This document shows, piece by piece, positions 7,201-9,590 of a stretch of 9,590 nucleotides of DNA. Each line of letters begins with the position of its first letter. The first letter of the stretch is position 1. This DNA is from CAZONU01 sp965370045 (GTDB lineage Bacteria; Planctomycetota; SZUA-567; JAKLDR01), in the NCBI GenBank assembly GCA_965370045.1, contig CBDUSI010000149.1:1-9590 (forward strand), read 5' to 3'. Below the pieces are notes generated by a model. That model was not told the origin of the DNA, did not search any database, and saw only the letters and a list, made by a program, of their open reading frames with translations. The translations under genes were made by a program, and so were the position numbers.

Positions 7201-7793
7201 ACCTCCCCGGCCTTGCCCCTGGCGAAGTCCGTCTCCCCGTGCCGCGTCCCGAAGGCGGCCAGCGCGTTGCGCAGCGTCATGGCCTCCTCGCGGGAGAGGT
7301 CATCCTTCACGCCGGGCAGTATCTGCTCCGCCCAGGCCTTCTCGGCGGCGATCCGCCCTTCGTCAGGCTGGCCGTTGCCGCGCGTCAGCGTCCATATGCC
7401 GACGCCCAGGAGAAGCAGGATGCCGGCACCAATGGCGCAGAGCACCGGCCTGGGCAGCCTTTTCTTCGCAACTGGCTCCAGCAGCCGCCCCGCCGTCCCC
7501 GCCGTCCCCGCGTCCTCGCGCATGCGCCGCGACTTCGGCCGCGCCCCGGACCGCGCCCCGGCAGTTCCCCGCCGGCCGATCGAGCCGTGGCCCGCGGCCG
7601 GCATCTCGCTCTCCGGCGCCTTGCCGTCGGTGACCAGTTCGAGGTCGGTTATCAGCTCCTCGGGCGTCTCGTAGCGCTCCTCCCGGTCCTTGGCCATCAT
7701 CTTTTCGATCAGCCGGCAGACGTTCTCGGACACGTCGGGGTTCACGTCCCCCGGCCAGGGCAGCTCCTCGGTGAGGTGCTTGGTCATCACCAC
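4290..7793 (-). CDS. Downstream part of a split receptor Ser/Thr kinase: C-lobe end, TM, repeat region, LamG-like domain, Kelch propeller
   Basis: The frame is continuous with the kinase N-lobe across one TAG at 7902-7904. Codons 7794-7901 also read as kinase (ARGDQDADIRSDIYSLGATL, then LVTGETPF), so ATG at 7793 is only the first ATG, lacks a Shine-Dalgarno site and is probably not natural. Numbering from 7793: the end of the kinase C-lobe (to about 55, with MMAKDREERYETPEELI), a Gly/Arg/Ala-rich linker, one transmembrane helix (about 116-137), then about 1,030 residues outside the membrane. These include an Ala/Lys/Glu-rich helical region (140-660) with a duplicated 60-residue module, a LamG/concanavalin-like beta domain (about 675-838, with FAFD-type and IRFDNVRVRG strands), and a Kelch-like propeller (about 885-1165) with blades ending in IWALD, DTWVLD, DLWVWE and QIWVLK. 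The outer part could sense carbohydrate or protein ligands; that is inference. Confidence 0.85.
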   Translation of the reverse strand: MVMTKHLTEELPWPGDVNPDVSENVCRLIEKMMAKDREERYETPEELITDLELVTDGKAPESEMPAAGHGSIGRRGTAGARSGARPKSRRMREDAGTAGTAGRLLEPVAKKRLPRPVLCAIGAGILLLLGVGIWTLTRGNGQPDEGRIAAEKAWAEQILPGVKDDLSREEAMTLRNALAAFGTRHGETDFARGKAGEVGRLKARVEAALAGPARPPPSGDKKFREMYAYADGWWKKNPGEYQEAVAKFKKVMATGRGTRWELQAGDAITEIKTARSKAADAAFSPLHEKAAKLASGGDFDAAIAVYGQPPAKFANFLKPRFEGERRKLKQQAETRLTAAIAAAEGFGKDGRPEKGLAELDKVKSVKYAALADRLAALSARLKKESADVAGKLAKQKEAEARKVLEGVLARYDELMLAGKWKEAAGRLAAEKKKLKKDVLAAMPLSLAAAEKIAGQLVSWQAGCKDALGKLPGKDIVLRTRVGAPTRGKILKVTDDAFEVKVSFRIGGTVGTSTRTVRFADLAAGELEKLRPSFKPVGADGHLAAVLLALGEKDYAAAREALAAAGGHVLASRYAEKIDRAEKGNAEVNAEKAWQADVAPLLKEEYDLRGAKAVLAALGVYAGEHGKAKFFAAQKAETEKIRRLAQAALDASPEGLVGRVKKLFHGKVTSFDPKTLEVEVLYAFEDPAEADDWIRAVAIPEAPGGMRMRGGRGRYSAHWFAPLKTKALAFDARIDPPPKPTMTPRAWWSAGGASGLLARTGAELHGVKKRTGTAALTFGRDHSMKIAFRDGSASWSIDGAAPLVVKVKASAPVDKLALGMLGVGGGVSTIRFDNVRVRGVLDRKWIESELAALSRRKRAPRAAFRAEWRKLACTGDNPPRRAGGQSAMAYDSKRKRCVVFGGGGIAPYHNGIWALDVARAKTFVLQKNDPKNPAAGKSLPLGPHPGNGLRFEYDSGADRYWNGWEWSWDPNTGRWTKHEGRFAGAKPPRGPRMGWRYDPDGRRFMAWADGKCAFVWPLTGKVEPLRAGPYGRYIGGGLIYDRKNKVFVLFGGVPYARQGDNDTWVLDPKTKSWRMARPAVSPPPQIFHSLVWHKRLGAVVLVGSTVRKDKPELTDLWVWETDAERWTEVRTRTSPPPGNQGTAYDEASDAVVRMAKDQIWVLKIARSR
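5844..6029 (-). repeat. Second copy of the duplicated 60-residue module in the kinase outer region
   Basis: It begins AEKAWQADVAPLLKEEYDL and ends IRRLAQAAL. It matches the copy at 7164-7346 along its length with about one gap: AEKAW at the start, an ALxxLAALG/LAAFG core, then xxGExGKAKFF versus RHGETDFA, and an R-L-x-x-AAL ending. It lies directly before the beta-rich domain. Confidence 0.6.
7164..7346 (-). repeat. First copy of the duplicated 60-residue module in the kinase outer region
   Basis: It begins AEKAWAEQILPGVKDDLSR just after the transmembrane helix and ends LKARVEAAL. Both copies look alpha-helical. The pair brackets the long Lys/Glu/Ala-rich region, as would result from duplication of a helical hairpin module. 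Confidence 0.6.
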
Positions 7794-7901
7794 CGCTGCG
7801 CTGGCACCGCTGAAGGGCGTCTCGCCGGTGACCAGGTGGTAGAGCGTCGCGCCCAGCGAGTAGATGTCGCTGCGGATGTCCGCGTCCTGGTCGCCGCGAG
7901 C

Positions 7902-7904
7902 CTA
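7902..7904 (-). other. In-frame amber codon (TAG) interrupting the kinase gene
   Basis: The codon follows TACGTGAGCCCCGAG (YVSPE) and precedes GCTCGCGGC (ARG). Family kinases read SPEQARG here, so CAG to TAG, a single C-to-T transition, explains it fully. The reading frame is unbroken on both sides. Confidence 0.9.
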
Positions 7905-8474
7905 CTCGGGGCTCACGTAGTGCGGCGTGCCCATCATGATCCCGGTCTGGGTCATGCGCGCCTCTTCGCCGGTCTGACGGGCCAGCCCGAAGTCGCAGAC
8001 CTTGGCGATCTTGTCCGGGGTTACGAGGATATTGTCCGGCTTGATGTCCCGGTGGATGACCCCGTGCTGGTGAGCGAAGGCCAGGGCCCGGGCCACCTGC
8101 AGCGTGATGTGCAGCGCCAACTCTTCGCTCATGGCACCGGCATCGGGCATCAGGTCGCGGGCGCTCTGGCCTTCCACGTATTCCATCGCCAGGTAGTGAA
8201 ACCCGCCGCCCTGGTCCACGTTGTGAACGCCCACTATGTTCACATGGTCCAGGCTGCCGGCCAGCTTGGCCTCGCGCTGGAACCGGCTGATGAAACTCTC
8301 GTCCCGCGCCAGGTTCTTGCGCATGATCTTGATGGCCACCAGGCGATCCATGCTGGTCTGGCGGGCCAGGTACGTCGCCGCCATCCCGCCTTCGCCGAGC
8401 TTCTTGACGAGTTCGTAGCCGGGTATCGGCTGTTTGCCTTTACTCCCGTCCTGCGCCCGGTTCTCTTCGCTCAT
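7902..8474 (-). CDS. N-terminal part of a split Hanks-type Ser/Thr protein kinase
   Basis: This 190-residue reading frame carries all ATP-binding and catalytic motifs of a bacterial Hanks-type (PknB-like) kinase: glycine loop KLGEGGMAATYL (25-36), VAIK with Lys49, helix C REAK with Glu68, hinge MEYVEG (97-102), catalytic HRDIKPDN (141-148), DFGLAR (161-166), an activation segment with several Thr, and TPHYVSPE (183-190). The next codon is TAG where close relatives have Gln of SPEQARG. The frame then continues with normal C-lobe sequence into the downstream part, giving one 1,394-codon gene (4290-8474). The fragment alone lacks the C-lobe helices that stabilise the activation segment and is unlikely to fold as an active kinase. 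ATG at 8474 is chosen because GGAGG lies 7 nt upstream; an ATG at 8510 would add twelve unsupported residues. A strong promoter precedes it. Confidence 0.9.
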   Translation of the reverse strand: MSEENRAQDGSKGKQPIPGYELVKKLGEGGMAATYLARQTSMDRLVAIKIMRKNLARDESFISRFQREAKLAGSLDHVNIVGVHNVDQGGGFHYLAMEYVEGQSARDLMPDAGAMSEELALHITLQVARALAFAHQHGVIHRDIKPDNILVTPDKIAKVCDFGLARQTGEEARMTQTGIMMGTPHYVSPE

Positions 8475-8540
8475 GGACCGACCTCCGGCACAGGCTGCGG
8501 CTGCAGACATCTCCAGGTGTCCGCGTGGACCGCCAAGTGT

Positions 8541-8569
8541 ATTATGCCGCGCGCCCTTGATAGCGTCAA
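8541..8569 (-). promoter_or_regulatory. Sigma70-type promoter for the Ser/Thr kinase gene
   Basis: On the minus strand, TTGACG (8564-8569) and CATAAT (8541-8546) each match consensus at 5 of 6 positions with the ideal 17-nt spacer. Transcription would begin near 8534, giving a leader of about 60 nt before ATG at 8474. It lies in the 122-bp gap after the isomerase gene, so the kinase need not depend on the nadC transcript. Confidence 0.65.
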
Positions 8570-8596
8570 TCCTGTCCCCATGCGGGCCTTCTTCAT

Positions 8597-9424
8597 CTAG
8601 CTCTCCGCCAGCAGCTTCCGGAGGTAAGCCCCCGTGTCGGAGATGTCCCTGGTCTGTTGGCCGCCCTCCTTTATCTCCCGCTCGATGATGAATTCGCCGG
8701 TGAAGCCGATCTCGCCCAGGCGCTTGACGAACTCGGGAAAGCGCACCCGGCCCTCGCCGACCTTGACCTCCTCCCCCAGCTTCATAGGGTCGGTGGGGTA
8801 CAGGCCGTCCTTGGCGTGGATGTTGGTCACGTACTCGCCGAAGACGTCCAGGGCGTCGATAGGGTTGGCCTTGCCGTAGAGGATCAGGTTGGCGGGGTCG
8901 AGGTTCACGCCCAGGTTGCCGGTGCCGACTTCCTTGATCAGCCGCATCATGGCCACCGGGGTCTCCTGGCCGGTCTCGAACCAGAACTCCAGGCCCAGTT
9001 TCTTACAGTGCTCGGCGACCTCGCGCACGGCGGCCACGACGTCGCCGAAGGCCGGGTCGGAAGGGTTCTCGGGGATGAAGCCCAGGTGGGTGATTATCGC
9101 CCGCACGCCCAGCGCCTTGGCGAAATCCGCGGACTTGATGAGCGCCCCCACGCGCATCGCGCGGTGCTCGGCCGGCACCAGCCCCAGCGTCGCCGGGCCC
9201 GCCACGAAGTCCCAGACGCGCGGGCCGGGCCAGCCGGCCCAGAATCCGGAAATGCGCACCTCCAGCCCGGCTATCTCCTCGCGGAGCTTGGCGGCGGCCC
9301 CCTCGGTCCAGTCCTCCGGCTTCCAGCTGACCACCTGGCAGACCTTCAGGCCGAAGTCGGCCACCTTCTGGAGCGTTCCACCCTCGGGCTTCAGCGGAGC
9401 GATCACCCCGATCTCGTTCTTCAT
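8597..9424 (-). CDS. Sugar phosphate isomerase/epimerase family protein (xylose isomerase-like TIM barrel)
   Basis: The 275-residue protein has the usual length and motifs of the AP-endonuclease-2/xylose-isomerase-like TIM barrel family, cytosolic metal-dependent enzymes that isomerise or epimerise sugars and related polyols. The four expected metal ligands can be placed: Glu150 in FWFETGQE, Asp176 in GVNLDPANL, His203 in NIHAKDG and Glu248 in FIIEREI. His113 in ITHLGFIP lies on the usual strand 4 position, and KVGEGRVRFPEFVKRL (221-236) is the familiar loop before the last strands. No signal peptide is seen, although many homologues in this type of organism are exported. The substrate cannot be read from the sequence. 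ATG at 9424 lies 5 nt after the nadC stop, with AAAAGG inside the end of nadC as a modest ribosome binding site, so the two are almost certainly cotranscribed and possibly translationally coupled. Confidence 0.88.
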   Translation of the reverse strand: MKNEIGVIAPLKPEGGTLQKVADFGLKVCQVVSWKPEDWTEGAAAKLREEIAGLEVRISGFWAGWPGPRVWDFVAGPATLGLVPAEHRAMRVGALIKSADFAKALGVRAIITHLGFIPENPSDPAFGDVVAAVREVAEHCKKLGLEFWFETGQETPVAMMRLIKEVGTGNLGVNLDPANLILYGKANPIDALDVFGEYVTNIHAKDGLYPTDPMKLGEEVKVGEGRVRFPEFVKRLGEIGFTGEFIIEREIKEGGQQTRDISDTGAYLRKLLAES

Positions 9425-9429
9425 GGCTA

Positions 9430-9590
9430 TTACGCCTTTTCCAGTTCCAGGGAAATGTCCAACGCGGGCGCCGAGTGGGTCAGCGCGCCGACGCTGATCC
9501 TGTCGGGATTGGCCCGGGCCAGCCTGCCGACTGTCGCCAGGGTGACTCCTCCGGAGACCTCTATCTCCACGGGCCGGCCGCGCCCGCGGG
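9430..9590 (-). CDS. nadC: Nicotinate-nucleotide pyrophosphorylase (carboxylating), C-terminal end only
   Basis: Only the last 52 residues are present; the gene runs off the right edge. They include VEIEVSGGVTLATVGRLA followed by DRISVGALTHSAPALDISLE, which is the conserved end of NadC (quinolinate phosphoribosyltransferase). The family pattern is E-x-SGG/N-V/I-T, then D-x-ISVGALTHS and LD-x-SL. NadC converts quinolinate and PRPP to nicotinate mononucleotide, CO2 and pyrophosphate in de novo NAD synthesis. The stop TAA (9430-9432) lies 5 nt before the isomerase ATG. ModD-type and other paralogues share this region, but the THSAPALDISL ending is typical of NadC. Confidence 0.9.
   Translation of the reverse strand, partial: RGRGRPVEIEVSGGVTLATVGRLARANPDRISVGALTHSAPALDISLELEKA

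Noticed and set aside
7902..7904. UAG recoded as glutamine in this organism
   Set aside because: TAG is the natural stop at the expected end of the carbamoyltransferase (286-288), endonuclease-family protein (2484-2486), ribokinase (3166-3168) and isomerase (8597-8599). Reading through 286-288 would fuse the carbamoyltransferase in frame to the canonical MPTVLR start of DUF4160, which is implausible.
1..9590. CRISPR array, tRNA, rRNA or a known defence system
   Set aside because: No regularly spaced repeats, tRNA cloverleaf or rRNA-like sequence were seen. The identified genes are metabolic or signalling types, apart from the truncated DUF4160 gene.

Overview
The window is GC-rich and densely packed with bacterial genes, many tightly spaced and with good Shine-Dalgarno sites. 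Three genes appear to start at GTG or TTG rather than ATG. The membrane Ser/Thr kinase fused to a LamG-like and Kelch-type outer region is a style common in Planctomycetota and related phyla, so an uncultivated Planctomycetota-like bacterium is the best guess. This rests on gene style only.

Layout. At the left edge (1-108) a hairpin and a possible transposon-like end abut a small C-terminally truncated DUF4160 gene (106-270, minus), 15 nt after an OTCase/ATCase-superfamily carbamoyltransferase (286-1251, minus). A 317-bp divergent regulatory gap (1252-1568) follows. Two plus-strand genes come next: a membrane-anchored endonuclease/exonuclease/phosphatase-family protein (1569-2486) and a YihX-like HAD sugar-phosphate phosphatase (2540-3157). 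They converge on a ribokinase (3166-4110, minus), which has an extended -10 promoter with a perfect palindrome at the predicted transcription start. The remainder is on the minus strand: a very large receptor-type Ser/Thr kinase with LamG-like and Kelch parts (4290-8474), a xylose-isomerase-like sugar isomerase/epimerase (8597-9424), and the C-terminal end of nadC (9430-9590, cut by the window edge).

The most notable points are as follows. (1) The kinase gene is split by one in-frame TAG exactly where the kinase family has Gln in the SPEQARG motif. The reading frame is intact on both sides and TAG is the normal stop of neighbouring genes, so this is a nonsense mutation or a sequence error rather than recoding. 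(2) The carbamoyltransferase keeps the carbamoyl-phosphate STRTR motif but has lost the HPTQ glutamine, the ornithine-contacting Asp and the HCLP cysteine, so its acceptor substrate is probably not ornithine. (3) The kinase outer region holds a duplicated module of about 60 residues. Several genes (ribokinase, YihX-like phosphatase, sugar isomerase) handle sugars or sugar phosphates, but they are in separate transcription units and I see no single pathway. I found no CRISPR array, tRNA, rRNA or clear defence system.
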